From contig WTXI01000054.1 in NCBI GenBank assembly GCA_022376515.1, positions 62,001 through 126,000 of the forward strand: a DNA stretch of 64,000 bases, in the 5' to 3' direction. Below the pieces are notes generated by a model that made no database searches, was not told the origin of the DNA, and was given only the letters and a program-made list of their open reading frames with translations. Within the stretch, counting starts at the first letter, position 1. Each line of letters opens with the position of its first letter. Positions 36,220-51,467 of this stretch are shown here, in pieces. The DNA comes from Lactifluus volemus. Its lineage: Eukaryota; Basidiomycota; Agaricomycetes; Russulales; Russulaceae. Both the position numbers and the translations under genes were made by a program.

Positions 36220-37561
36220 AATCTCGGAGGGATCTTGCCTCAGATAGGGCTCAGGCGTCTTGCGAGCGCCGGTTGTTGTGGCCCCTTGTTGAAGCAAACA
36301 ACAAGTTCTTCTTCTTGCCCACCATTTTCAAGGTGATTTCTGGGTACGATTACGGCGTCTCCGGCCATGTCGGAGTGCTGGGCCCCGGCACTAACAACGA
36401 AAAAAAAAAAAAAGTTGCAATGTTCCTTCGGGTGACCATGGCGCCACTTGTTTTGATGCAAGTTGCTACGTCAGGGGCATAACTCCACATCTCGGTGTAG
36501 TCATCTTGGCGCAAGTCGTTCCCACGTTGCATCAATGTGCTGTACAGTAGCGTGCACGGAACATCCACACTTTTTTGCCGGAATGTTAGGGGTTGGTGTG
36601 ATTGTTGAGGAACCACATGACCTTACCTGTCAATTTCCTGTCACTTTCCCTCAACGATTGATCAGGGCTGTTAATTAACTTGGTGTCAACGAAAGTAGTA
36701 AGGGGCGATAAATATGTTTCAGACATAGGTCTTGCCTTGCCTCGTGCATCTGATGAGAATCTAATTGGACAGACTGGGATTGCGGCGGCTTCCCATGGGA
36801 TCATTGTAGTAAGCCCATGCCAGAATAGGGGTGTCCCAACCTTCCGTCGCCATTTATTGAATACACTCCCTCAAATGAGCCCCAAGGACGTCGTCCTCGA
36901 AGCACTTTTTTTTCCTCTCGTCTGAACCTAAGGATGGTTTCTCGCCACCTTGGATGGACGGCCAAAATTGCCTCGTAAAAAACCAATAAGTCACTTATCC
37001 AACCCCCCATAAAAAAAATTATTTGGCGGGCCGTATATCCGGTCATAATCCTCTCCTATTATCGCTGGCTCGCCCGAATAACAGCAGGACCAGTTGGCTC
37101 GGCTAGCTCGAACACATCCAACCACTTTGACGACGTCGTGGCCAAAATTGCTCGAACACATCTTCTCATCTCTGCACGTCAAACTGGCCACTCCGCGCGT
37201 AGACGCCCCCTGGTGCGCAAGCATCAGACCAGCGTACGTGTGGGACGGCGCCGCCCTGGCTCGTTCAGTTCAACGGCGACAATGCAGTCGCTAACGCCTG
37301 ATTGGAGCACGAGTTACCAAGGGGGTTCTTCTAGGTAAGCTGTCATAATCGTTCCTTTTTTGTCTTTCTGGGCGCAAAAACATGGTCCTGAGCACATCGA
37401 TATCAAAGGGCGGACACGTCCGTCGGAATGACATTTCCGTACGGTGCTGTATAAATTTCGGTGGCGTTTTGTGTATTTTTCGTTTTGCAAGCGGTGGGGA
37501 GGGGGGAGAGGGGATTGAGAGCATTAGGTGCTGATAGTAAATCTCCAGTTCGGCGTCTAGT
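36220..37561. other. Intergenic, no supported gene
   Basis: Several frames of 60-97 codons on both strands lack coherent splicing or motifs. A-run at 36402-36415. The right end should hold the promoter of the dolichol kinase gene. Confidence 0.5.
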
Positions 37562-40553
37562 ATGAGCACAGACGATGACGATACCGACGACGATGCGCGT
37601 ACCGTTATCGAGAGGCGCAGCTCTATTAGCGCCGAGACGCGCAATGGGAGTGGGGATATGAACGTCAAGTCGCCACGTGTTCCTAGTCCTTCGCCCCTTG
37701 CCTCGAGCTCAGACGGTTCCAAGGTGAACGGCCGTACTAGCACCCTCAATCGGCGCACGTTTACGCGTTCACGCTCTCCCGCACCACGTTCTCTCGGCAT
37801 CATGCCCCAACCCGTTCCGCCCTCACCCACCTCCTTCTTCCGCGCGCGCAGTGCTGGACCCGCCGGTATCGTCCTCCCGGGGACGCTCTCCATAAAGTTC
37901 CCTCTCTGGCCAACATCCTGGGAATATCAACTTCGCATAGACGCGAAGCATGCGGCGGAAGGCGCTATCCTGATGTCAGCACTTGCGTGCGTGGCCCAAA
38001 AATTGCAGCCCTTCTCAAGCGCTTCACCATCCGATGATGGGCTGCCCATCGGTGCGCCTTTGCCTTTTTGCAACGCGTTCGCATGCCGATCATTGGTTTC
38101 ACGTTAGAGCTTCATGCCGTCATCTTTGCCTCTTTCACTTACTTGATTTGGAATCACTCTTCCTGTATGCGAAATCCCCCTTCGTCCACCCCGATAGACC
38201 TGGCAACGTCTGACCCACCCCCAAATCCACCTCGTCTACAAGAGCTACGTGCACCCCGTCGTGGCACCTCAACTCTCAGCAGCTCGCCCATCTCCGAGAA
38301 CCGGGGATACGTATGGATGACCGTGCCTAAGAACTACAGGTTCAGAACTTCAACCGTTTCCATGACTCCAATTGACTTTTCTGTTTAGGACCTCGACGGA
38401 CGATGGGCTTTCCAGCGGCCTGATCCTGGGTCCCCTGATCACGTCTGCTATGTATTTCGTCGCTCTCAAGTTTGACATGCCGGCCGACGGCACGTCTCAA
38501 CCACCGTTTTGGCTTATCGAAGCCCCCTGGCGTATCAACAACGAAGCTTCTCTAACACCACGGCAGGCCCTTGCGGCCTCACGCCGTAATGCCGTGGACT
38601 TGAGCACGCTTTGTTCTGCGGCGTTACTTATCCATGTGTATGCGTCGCACTGGTTCGAGTGGCGCCATCGCAGACGTCACAAGGTCTGCGAGGGCGAGCG
38701 TGGTTCGGTTCCTCGTAGCGAGGCACGCAAAGGGTGGATGTATATTATTTTCACGTACATTGTTTGTGTGTTCCTTCTTGCCCTGCGCTTCGCTTTCGAT
38801 CGCGCCCAACTCGGCGTGTGGAAACGTAAGTGTCGAGCATTCTTACCCCCCCCTTTTTTTTTTCTCAATTGAAAGATCCGAAAAACTCGATCATAACCAC
38901 AGACCTGTCGTACTGGGAGATCGCATCTGGTTCTGCCTTTTTCCAGTTTTCGCTCTACGTCGCCGTCCGACTCGGTCATCGTGGCTTCACCCTTGGCGAA
39001 CTTGGCTTGGTTGTATTTGGCGCCACTTCCTTGTTCACAGAATCGGTTAATTTGACCGTTGCGAAGGTACGCCGCCTACGACGTGCACGCACCGAGACTG
39101 ACGCCCCCTGTCGTGAAACAGATATGGCCCGTGACAACAACCTACATCAAGACATATCGCCTGCCCACACCGCTGCTTATTTTTCAGTTGGCTCTCATTC
39201 CCGGGTCGCTGCTGACTGGCCTCCTGTTATCACCTCTACTCACGCTGTCTCGGCACATTGCACAGCGACCTGTACGTCGTCTGAGGTTCCCACACGAGAA
39301 GCAAGCACATCGACGTGCACTCGCGGTTGGGTTTTATCTTGGTGCGGCGTTCATTGTTGGTGGGCTGATCGGTAGCTGGGTACGGTGGCTCCTTGGGCGG
39401 GACCCGTGGTTGTGGGTCGTCTTTTGGCTGCTCGAGGGTCCTCGCCCGTGGACTCGTCCCGCACTCCTGGGTACTGGGCCGTGCTTGGTGGTATCAGCGT
39501 CTGGGGATGGAATCGACAGATGGCCCGTTCGCGTCGCTTCCGGCCGCGGTTGCCCACGGGTAGTGAACCAGCGACGATGGATGCCAACACAGCTACACCA
39601 TCGGGGAGTGACCCGACGACGCCGGTTTCGGGATCAGGATCGTTGGGGCTAGCGTCGGCGTCGCTCACGTCTTCGGCGGTCGTCTCGTCCATGTTCCCTA
39701 CGATGACGATCCCACACCTCCCTACCGACCTTGGACTGGGCGCGAGTGAGTGGCTCGACGCGGCAGATCGACGGGTGCCGACTCTGAGTCTCAACGCGCG
39801 GCGCAAGTTTTTCCACGCGCTCGCCGTGGTATGTTCGTGCCTGGCGTGGCGGCGGATCCGGCGTTCACGCACCTGGCGTTCAGCGCCGCGTTTGCCTTGT
39901 TCGTGTTTGCGGAGTACGTGCGGTACTTTGCGTTGTACCCGCTAGGCGCGGCCGTGCACGTGTTTATGAGCGACTTTTTGGACTCCAAGGATAGCGGGAC
40001 GGCCATCTTGAGCCACTTTTACTTGCTAACTGGGTGCGCGGGGGCTTTGTGGCTCGAGGCGTAAGTTGTGAATTTTCTGCTGCTGGCGCTTACTGACTGA
40101 ATATATCGTGCTTGCAGGCCTTCCCGTCTGCTGATGTACACGGGTATTTTGACGGTTGGGGTTGGAGATGCCGTGGTGAGTTTTTCAAAGCTGCTGATAG
40201 CAGTAGCGTGGACTGAATACGGAGGGTACAGGCTTCTGTAATTGGCAAACGGGTGGGGCGATACAGATGGTCACCGACGACACCCAAGACGTTAGAAGGG
40301 AGCGCCGGGTTTACGCTTTCGGTGGTGGTGTTTGCGTGGGCGTTGCGGGTTTGTGGATTGGTAGAAGAATTCTCGGTAAGTTTTTTCTTCCGGGGGGTTT
40401 GAATGGTTGCTGACATTCACCGGTGAAACGAAGATTGTGCGGTACGGAATAATCATTGGAGTCGGATCAATGCTAGAAGCGGTATCTGGACAGAACGATA
40501 ATATAATATTACCGTTGTACGTTTGGAGTATGTTGGTGATAGGGTTAGAATGA
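37562..40553 (+). CDS. sec59: Dolichol kinase, Sec59 family, with single-base frame breaks
   Basis: Exons: 37562-38339, 38389-38825, 38903-39066, 39122-40060, 40118-40175, 40232-40375, 40434-40553. The N-terminal 130 residues are disordered and S/P/R-rich; the rest is dominated by hydrophobic membrane segments. The C-terminal CTP-binding kinase core is clear: RKFFHALAVV, the GVGDAVASVIGKRVGR loop, KTLEGSAG and EAVSGQNDNIILPLY. It phosphorylates dolichol with CTP in the ER membrane, feeding N-glycosylation and GPI anchors. Frame is lost once in exon 1 (37985-38060) and twice in exon 4 (about 39470 and 39828); adding one base at each makes the exon phases agree, giving about 880 codons. That pattern points to sequence errors in an essential gene. 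Confidence 0.9.
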
Positions 40554-41225
40554 TAGCGTGGTGCCGTTATACCATATTAAATCAAATTATGACGTCACTC
40601 AAAGTGGAGTCGTATTTTCGGGAAAGCGCGGACCCTCAAAACTTGCCACGCCACGGCGGTCAGCGATACAAACAACAAGGATATCCTGTGATTTAGCCAC
40701 TGACTTCTCATGCGATTACTCTCTTAGAACAAGAAAAGAAAAAAAAAAAGGGAAAAAGAAAAAAAAGAAAAAGAAAAGGGTGCACGCATAACTGGTCACC
40801 AGATGCAGCCGGCCCCACAGATAATGGTTCTAGACCGACCCGAGGGAGAGGGAGAGGGCGAGACAGTATGTTCCCCCACTCAATCCCTCGTCTCCTCTCA
40901 TGATGCCCCTTTCGTCAATCAAAAGCGTGCTTCCAGTCACGCGCAACAACATCTTTCACTGCTACGTCTTTAGATTCAGAGTTCATCCCTTCTTCTTCAA
41001 AAACCCTTCCCCGCGCGTCCTCTCGTCGTGATCTCGATTCTGCTCTACCGGATTCCTCGTACAAGGGTTTGCGTCCAAAGTCTTCCTATCACCAGTCTCT
41101 CCTCAATTTACGCGACGAGTTGCAGAAAAAATCCGATTCTGGTGCGTGCCACTACTTGTTCTCGTTTCCCCCTATATCACATTGATTACAATGATCGCTT
41201 AGCCAGTCTCCCCCGCGCACTCGAC
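40554..41225. other. Intergenic with purine-rich run
   Basis: An A/G run at about 40730-40785 and a CT-rich leader before the histidine kinase start. No gene seen. Confidence 0.6.
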
Positions 41226-44200
41226 ATGGCGTCCCCCGTAGACATCGACACTTCGAGTAAGACAGATCATCTGAATACGATTGGACCAGCTTCATTACCG
41301 CCTATGCGCTCGGTCGTTGGGATCCTCACAAAGCTCCAAACCTTCCCCACTCTTCTTTCACGCGTCAACATCAATCGAACGATGTACCACCAGATCACCG
41401 TATATTCTCTATTTCCCCATTGGGGGATACCAGCATCGCTCAGCGAACACCTCCCAAGGCGCCTCGTCGTCTCGTCTAGCATCTGACGCATCCACCCCGC
41501 CTCAGACGAGCAGCCCTCCCTCCGCTCATCGACCACGACGCCAACGCCACCCACACCTGGGTCTTCTTCATTGGTGCGCGCACCGTCAACGTCCCACCGT
41601 AGTTCCTCGACTTTGAACATCTCGTCATCTATACCGCACCATCTCCGCACTCTTTTGCTGACATCCGATTGTCCACTGGTGCACGCCCGATAGTCGAGCT
41701 GCCCCCCATATCAACCGCAGCTCTCGTGGTGCCACACGCAGATGCTACAACACTGCGGCTGCTATGCGCTGGGCCGCAGCACGAGTCAATATCGCACCTC
41801 TCGCTTTGCCCTCTCCAGAACACGAACTGACAGACCCATTTCGGAATGCTCGTACTGCGATCCCTGGCTCGTACCCACCCGATATCTCGTTGGGGCCCCA
41901 ATCTCCTCGCCATAGGCAGAGGGTCGGAAGCTTTTGGGAGGGTACCATTGACGTCGATGGCGCGGCGGCACAGTCATCGTCTACCCTCAGCTCGATTCAG
42001 GGCAGCCCACCTTCGACGCCCCCAACCGCTGGTCACTCAGACTCGGAACCTGAGTCTGAACCGCCGAGCGCGGCGTCGACTATGACGGCGTCGCCACCCT
42101 ACGTTACGCCTGTATCGGTGCCCGTGAGGCACTCGATCGAGTACAGTGACGACTATTTTGGCCGAGCGGCGTTGTCCGTGTCACCAGAGACGACTCGCAG
42201 CTTGCCGCGACAACCTCAGGATATGTTGATTGATCAGACGCAGCCTACAATATCGTCCGAAGCCGAATCCGTAATGACGGTTCCTGTTGCCTCGCGCCGT
42301 GTAAATCCTTCGCGGCAGATATCTACCCCTGCGCTTAACAAAACCCCTGGGTCGTCGGTTGAGGTATCACCTCCGCCGCGCGTAGTGGACGCGGGGGTTG
42401 GACGAGCTTTCAATGAGGAAGCCATGTTCCTTGAGCACGGGTATCTGGCGCCACCGTACCCACCCGATGAGCTCGAGCGCTGTCGCGCCTTGTATCAATT
42501 TAATATATGGAACACGGGACCAGATATCAACTTTGAGAGGATAGAGCACCTCACAAAATTGGTGTTTAGTACAAAGACGGTTATCATTAGCCTCATTGAT
42601 GGGGATGAGCAGTATGTTCTTTGCCTTGCGGGGGGACTTTTTGGAGGAATTGCTAATTGCTGCTTGTTAGGTGGATGAAGTCAGCTTGTGAGTATTATCA
42701 TGCTTGATTTGTCTGTTGCCGGTGAAATAGACCGAGTCAATAGCCGGCTGGCCCTCTTCAACGTTTCCTCGGACCAGCTCGATCTGTGCCCACATGATTT
42801 TGCAACGGTACGGCTCTGGGTCCCCCCTCTCTGTAGATGTATGTCTTTATCGTTGCCCAGCGGCGACGAACCCATGGTAGTTCCCGATACGCACTCGGAC
42901 TGGCGCTTTGCAAAGAACGTGAGAGAGGAGAATTGCAAAATTCCAGTTTTAAAAAAGAATTGAGCCCTGGTCGTTGACGCTTTTTTTTTTTAGCCCCTAG
43001 TAGTCGGGCCACCACACGTTCGCTTCTATGCGGGCGCTCCGTTGCGCACACAGGAGGGGTATAATGTCGGTACCCTTGCCATCATGGATGATGCGCCGCG
43101 AGCCGAGTTTAGTCCTCGGCAGCGTCACACGCTCAAGGAGTTTGCTGTAGGTAGCGATCCTCGCATGGTCAACTGGGAGGAATGACATAGATCACTGACC
43201 GATATAGGCGATTGCGATGCGCGAAATGGAATTATGGAGGGATAAGATTCAGCTTCGAATACGCGATCGCATTCAGACCTCGGTAAGCCGCGTATCAGTC
43301 AGCTAGAACGTGTGACCAATCGCCGGTTTGTAGATGGAACAGTTCACGCGCGAATGTCTCGAGATCGATTCAGAGACGAGTCCGGAGAGAGAATCGAGGC
43401 CCCAGGTGAACAACAACCCGCTTTCGATGGATCGGGTCTATCAGCGCGCGGCGAAGCTCGTGAAAAAGACGTTGGACGTCGAAGGCGCGCTCGTTATGGA
43501 CATGTCACACGGCGAGGTGCTCGAGACCGTGGGGGCCGAAGCCGTTGTGTCACTCATCGTACATAGCGCAGAGGACACGACGACGCATCAAGTGCAAGGT
43601 GACGCTTGCGTTCGCATTTGGGATATGTTCCTGCAATACCCAGACGGACGTGTGTTTGAGGCCGTGGTGCCTGCACCACTTCGCCCTTTCGTGCCGAACG
43701 GGACGCAATACGCGTTGTGTGAGTGTATTTCAATGAAAGAGGCAGACATGGTTGTGATCATGCAACTTAGGTGTACCAATTTTTAACATTGACAAGCGAC
43801 CGTTTGCTATGCTCTGTGCATACAACTCGTCCGAACATGGCAGACGTTATGTGAGCGGTCGCATTCCACCCCTCATGAGCGAGAGAGGGCTTGCTAACCC
43901 GGGGAGTTTCATAGCTTGAGGGTCATGAGCTGTCCTACTTGCGTGCCATCGGTGAGCAGCCGTTCCTCAAAGTCTCAAGTGGCACACAGCTTTCTTACAC
44001 ATGCCCTTTTTTTTAGGTGTGATAATCCTGTCTGCTGTGCTCAAACGACGGATGATGCTGGCCGACAAAGCGAAGAGCTTGTTCATATCCAAGTAGGTTA
44101 CGAGTTTTCGGTTTCGTCAATGTTTTAACGCCTTGATTTCTCAGCATATCTCATGAGCTGCGCACTCCTCTTCATGGTATTTTGGCAGCGGCAGAGTTGC

Positions 44201-46669
44201 TCGCTGATACGCAGTTGAATCACACCCAATCGTCCTTTTTGCAGACGGTGCAGGCATGTGGCACGTCGCTCGTAGAGACAGTGAACCATGTGCTGGACTT
44301 TACGAAACTCAGCGGGAACGCCAAAGCGGGCGGTGTGGAACACGTCATCCGCACCACCAAGTAGGTTGTTTTCCCGCCGTTTGATGAATGAGGTACTTGT
44401 GCGGTTCTCATCATTCGTTCTTCGCAGGATTGACGTCCTTCAACTGATCGAAGAGGCTGTGGAGGGATCTTGGATCGGGCATCGCGCACGCATGCTCACG
44501 CGGCAACAAGAATCGGAGATTGGGAGTCTGTACGCGCCTCCGAGACAGGACGGCAGTAGCAAGAAGATGGCCGAGATCGTCATCGAAATAGGTGATCGAG
44601 AAAAGGTGAGTGTCCGTCAAGGGCGCCGCTTCGGCGCTCATTAGATCGATTCTTCAGGGATGGCTTCTCAAGCTCGAAAAGGGTGGTATTCGGAGGGTGC
44701 TAATGAACGTGTTCGGCAATAGCCTCAAGTTCACAACGGTCTGTTTCTGCTCCCGGACGCTCCGCCCCCTATCGACAAGACTGAAACGAAAAAAAAAAAA
44801 ATTGACAGGATGGATACGTGCACGTAATCATTCGTCAGCTGATGCATACTCCGGACGTCCCTCCGAACAAGGTCAAGCTCGAACTAGTCGTCGCTGACAC
44901 CGGCAAGGTAGGTCTCAATTAGAACCCAAATGGAGTTATTTTTTTTTGACAAGCATGGACGATCAGGGGATCAGTCAGGACTTTCTCAAGGTGAGAGCTC
45001 AATTGGAGACGGAGAGAGATACTGAGATTAGCTTTTTCAGAATCAGCTTTTTCATCCCTTTTCCCAGGAGAATCCCATGCAGACAGGCACAGGGCTCGGA
45101 CTCGCCATCGTGAACAGCATCGTGCAATCCAGAGGCGTCGACGGTAAGGTTGACGTGTGGAGCGCCGAGAATGTGGGAACGGAGATCAAGGTCACATTTA
45201 CCGCCGAGATTGTAGAGGAACACGAACCGTCACCGAGAGTGTCTGATACATTGAATCAAAATCATGATCACGCCGTCAAGCTCAGCCTCGTCGGCTTTGA
45301 AGACTCTCATCGTGGTGTGCAACTTCTGCGTAGAGTACTCACTCACTACCTCGTATCCTGGTGGGGCTTCCGAATTATGCCTCCCGGATCTCTAGGGGAA
45401 ATTGTCATCGCGAACGAGGATCTGTCCGCTTTGCAACTCGCGATCGAGCATCGAGACATACGTCGACCATTCATCCTCCTCACCGTTAACCGCGGGGAAA
45501 GGCACCTCAGCACGACGGTCACCGAGTTTGAGCGGCTAGGGGGTTTCTGCCGTATCTTGTACAAGCCCGGTGGCCCATCGCGGCTGCGTCATGCTCTCAA
45601 ACTTTGTATGCACGCACTCAAGATTAGCCGCCGCTCGTCACCCACACCAGACATCTCACCTCATCACAGCAATTCTAGTCTATCCTCTGCGTCCAACCTC
45701 CCAGCAGGTGTTGCACGACGCAATTCAGAAGAGCCTACGCTCGCTGTGGCGCATTCTGACGTGCGGCGTCCTACCCTTGGCCCCCGGTCCATTACGGTGC
45801 ATCCCGTCGCTTCGTGGAGCGGAATGCCCGTACATGACGAAGAGGATGATGTTTCTTTACTGGAAGGAGCTCAGCTCAGTCGCATTCGTTCGCTCAGTCA
45901 ATCACAGAGTATGAGTACCCCCGTCATTCCTGTGGGCGATACGGGAGGGTCGCTCTTGAGGTCGTCGCTCGGGGCCTTGGGGTCAAGAAAAAACGTTCGG
46001 GTATTGGTCGTCGAGGACAACAGCATTTTGCGAAATCTTCTGTAAGCCCCTTTATTTTTTTTTAACACCCTTCCTTGACGCATACGGGACATGCACTCCA
46101 GGACTCGATGGCTATCCAGCAAGGTTCGCCGTATTTGCATGAAAATTCATTCTATCCCACTTTTTTTCTTCTTTGTTTTCAGGGATACGAGTACCGTGAG
46201 GCAGTAGACGGACACGAAGGCGTCTGCTTGTTTGAGACCGATGGTCACTTTGAGTATGTTTTTGTTCCGTTTCCTGAACTTTAAAATATTTCTGATCGCC
46301 CATTTGTCTGTTTCAGTGTTATTCTGCTTGATTTATCAATGCCAATATTAGACGGTAGGCATAACAAGATTGACCTCCATCCCCAAGCTGAAAACTCGTG
46401 TGGTAGGTTACGGCGCGACGACGCAAATCAGGAAGATAGAGGCATCAAGGTCGGAAGAAAGATCTTCTTACATCCTCGCTCTTACGGGAATGTCTTCTCT
46501 CGAGGACAAGCGAAGGGCGTTTGAGGCAGGCGTTGACGGCTAGTACGTATCCAAAGGATAAATGCTATCCCTTGGCCAGTACGTTTGACAGCTTTGCATG
46601 CCTAGTCTCGTGAAACCCGTTGCGTTCAAGACCTTGTCAGAGATGTTCGGTAGACTTGGCATTACATGA
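41226..46669 (+). CDS. Hybrid histidine kinase with GAF sensor domain
   Basis: A many-exon gene. The N-terminal part (41226-42420) is S/T/P-rich with a recognisable ITAYALGRWDPHKAP segment; its frames do not join cleanly and at least one base error is likely near 41470-41760. A GAF-like sensor follows (about 42430-43800: FNIWNTGPDINFERI, VVGPPHVRFYAGAPLRT, MREMELWRDK). The HisKA box ISHELRTPLHGIL has its phospho-accepting His at 44152-44154. The HATPase domain shows an N box (NVFGNSLKFT), DTGKGIS and GTGLGLAIV. The receiver has VLVVEDNS and the acceptor Asp in VILLDLSMP (46330-46332), then KPVAFKTL; the stop is at 46667-46669. It passes phosphate to Ypd1-type proteins. Signal unknown. The exact fungal class is not assigned. 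Confidence 0.88.
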
Positions 46670-47351
46670 TCCCATCCCAAAGACGCCTTCATTTTCGCCT
46701 GCAGGTTACCATTAACCGGGACAGAGATTACCTCGCTCATTTCAAAATATTACCCCCCCCCCCTTTCCCCTAGCTTTCGAGCTTTGCTTAATTTATACCT
46801 ATTCCCTCCATACCGCCCAAACTTTGTAGCAACCTCTAACCCTTTTTTTCCCTTTGTTTTGTCGCCACCTGGCGTTTTGTACCATCTGTATCACTAATGA
46901 GAGTTTTTAGACAATATCGGTCACGGTATATCTTGCAAAGTTTTTTGTTTCACCATATTTCTGTATGAATCTCTACCTGGGAGTTCCCCTCGAATAGAGT
47001 CCATTGACAAGGATGGCCGATCTCGATAAACCATACACAATACAAGACAAACAATCAGCTGAAAATTGTACTTTTGATTGCGTTCCACGCCTATACCTGC
47101 TCCAATAAAAAAACGCGTGACAAAAGAAGTCCAAAAGCGATTGAAATGGTACTGTACAAAAACAACAACAACAATGAACTGCCCGGCTCTTTGGATTCGG
47201 CTAAATGCATACGAGAAGGGGGGTTTGGATCTGTGGAAAGGAAACCGTGAACACACCAAAAAATTGTATTACAGTACAACCAAAGCCAAAGGCTGGCAGG
47301 CATAGGTTTGCTAGCCTCAATGCCAGGTTTTCTTTTCTTTCTTTCTTCCCT
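46670..47351. other. Convergent intergenic region
   Basis: 3' flanks of the histidine kinase and homocitrate synthase genes; a C-run at 46754-46764. No gene seen. Confidence 0.6.
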
Positions 47352-48974
<1,623 letters not shown>

Positions 48975-51467
48975 CTTTGAGAGAAAGAAAAAAAGGTGCA
49001 AATTTCGAGTCATTTAATTTTTTTGGCCCTTGCACCTACCCGTTTACCCGGCCCGTAATAGCACCATTCGTTTTTTCCATCGTTTTCCTCCAGCTTTTTA
49101 CATCGCCACGCCACTGTGTAAATAATTCCAACGCACACGCAACGCGATCACCACTCCCTGTAGATAACAGTGTCGGGTTGTTGTAGTAGTTACACGTTTG
49201 TGCATAAATATACAGACTGAAAAAAAAAGACACCAGTTGGGTGGGTGGCTTTCGGCCGAGTGTTGCTCGATACCGGCCGAAGCAGTCACGAGCGATGGCC
49301 ATAGGCGACGCCACGTAACCATTTGGGAAGAGATAGTTGATTCGGACTGTTGGACGTAAAACGCGTCCGGGGTTGTGCCAGATGCTCTCAATCCGTATAG
49401 TTACATAATCACGTGTTTTGAAAACATAGAGATTGGTTGAACGTTGAACGTACGTTCAACATTGTTCGATAACGAAATATTTTTTTTTTTGGAAAGGTCT
49501 TTATCCTCATTTGGGTCAAGTCCCGCTAACTTATTGTCCCCAGTTACGAAACACGCATACAGTATTATAGCTCTGCCAAGACACCGACCAAAAGTTCTAC
49601 AGTACATGTAGGTGATATGCACGATAGAATATTCAGGTCACAGAAAATTCAGTCCCCTTCACGTCAATGACGTCATGAACGAACGTGAATCTCAGCTGGC
49701 GGAGCCAGAAACTCAACTACCTCGGATTTCGGGCATTCGAAGGTACCGCCGTACCGATGCTCAAAATAATACATCATTTTCTCTACTTTTTTGGTCTGCA
49801 AAACGAAAGCTAACCGCAAAGTTTTGCCAGAATGGACCCATACGTGATGATGCCCAATCTTGACATTCTTGACATCAAAAGACCCCGATACGAGAGCGGT
49901 GGGTCCGGCGCGATGAAAGCAAGGGTCGACGTTTCATAATTTCACGTAACTTACCTAACCAGCCGTAAGCCGGTCCGTTGGGACCGGACCGGCGGTGAGA
50001 CTCGTGCACGTGTGCTCATGTACTTGTGAGACAGTGAGAGAGATCTTTTTTTAGGACCTATACCACTGGCAGGTATCTATCACTGTTTGGAATAGACTTT
50101 CTTTACCTTGCTGCTATTATCTATTTCCGTTCGTTTCCGGTTTTATAGCTCGGAAACACCTGATCGCTTTCGGCATAGGTACGACTCTTGAATCGCTCTG
50201 TCCACTGTATCCCGGGATGTTTCGGAAAGTGGGGATTCGGAAGAGTCTGGTAGCTCCTCTACGGCTCTTGTTGACATCAAGGGGCATTCTTCGGATTTGC
50301 ATCGGGCAGTGTTTGGTACTGCTGGCCAAGAATGATGCCAAGGTATAGTTGTGGGTAACGCCACGTATACTTGCATGGCGGGCACCTATTCCATGAGAAT
50401 TTGATGAGATTCAGGCGCTGCATTGTGCGATGTGTCAACTTGACAAGACCCGTAGTTAGTATGTGTGGCGTACAGGGAATGTGCATGTGCTTCATGATGT
50501 TTGACCCGCAGGGGAGTCATAATGTCCGAGAGCAACTTGAATGGGATGTCGCTCACTCTTGCCTGGTGTCGGAAATCCTGCCAATCGACAACGAATCACC
50601 ATGCCTCACGTAAGTTCAAGGCATTATACCGTACCAGGCAAACGGTCTGCCGAGTAGAGCAACTAACTGCCTACCTCGTATGCACAGATCTGCAGATCGG
50701 CACCACTTGCACGTATCAATTTCAATTTGGTTGTGGCACCTTTCAAAACCATCAATCACATTTGCAAACACAGTCAAGAACATACCATCGCTGATCGCGC
50801 TGGGAGATGAGCCGAGATGCTTCCCTCTGCAAGGTCACAGGGCCGCGAGATCTAGAGATATCAAATACAGTAGAGGGTCAGCAATGGGCATCTAAGAAAC
50901 ATACCATTGCCCTCATCGGCAGACCATAGTAACATCGGGCCTGTCTGTCTCGCAAGCTCGCACACAAGTTCGTCCATTGATGGGAACCATGGTTCCCTCG
51001 TTTGTTCGCAAGGCTTCCTGATGCATTGAAGTGAGGGATATCACACGCGTTCGCTCTCGTTTCTTGCCCTTCTCTATGATTATTGGCATACACACATAAC
51101 AACAGGGGTGGGTGAGCTGATTCCAGGTTCGGGTAGGGAGACAATCAACCGAGTAAATCAATGGGTGCGGGCGAGTATCATAAGTATAAGCAAGCACAAA
51201 GAAAGTGGAAAGATGAGGATTAGAGACATTGTGCGATGCAGTAGGAGTACAATCCGCCGGTTTTTTTCGTTCCAGCGAGAAGGGGGTGTCGGCGTACAAT
51301 GCATTGATGACAATGAAAAAAAGTGGTGAAAGTGCGCACACAGGGGGAACGTAGATGATACGAGATCAGGTGAGAGAATGAGCGTGTGGATGAAGTTTGA
51401 TCCGGCCAGGGAGATTCTTTACGAACGTACGGGAAAGATCGACACAGTTACGGGTAGAGAAATCGAG
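48975..51467. other. Intergenic, about 2.5 kb without a supported gene
   Basis: Includes the homocitrate synthase promoter side (48975-49400) and A/T runs (49476-49487). Frames of 60-140 codons exist on both strands (for instance 50913-51341 minus) but have no recognisable domain or splice pattern. The 3' UTR of the LAMMER kinase is at the right end. Confidence 0.5.

Noticed and set aside
37291..37893. A 200-codon minus-strand ORF over the start of the Sec59 gene
   Set aside because: It lies antisense to the low-complexity N-terminal exon of Sec59 and shows no family motif.
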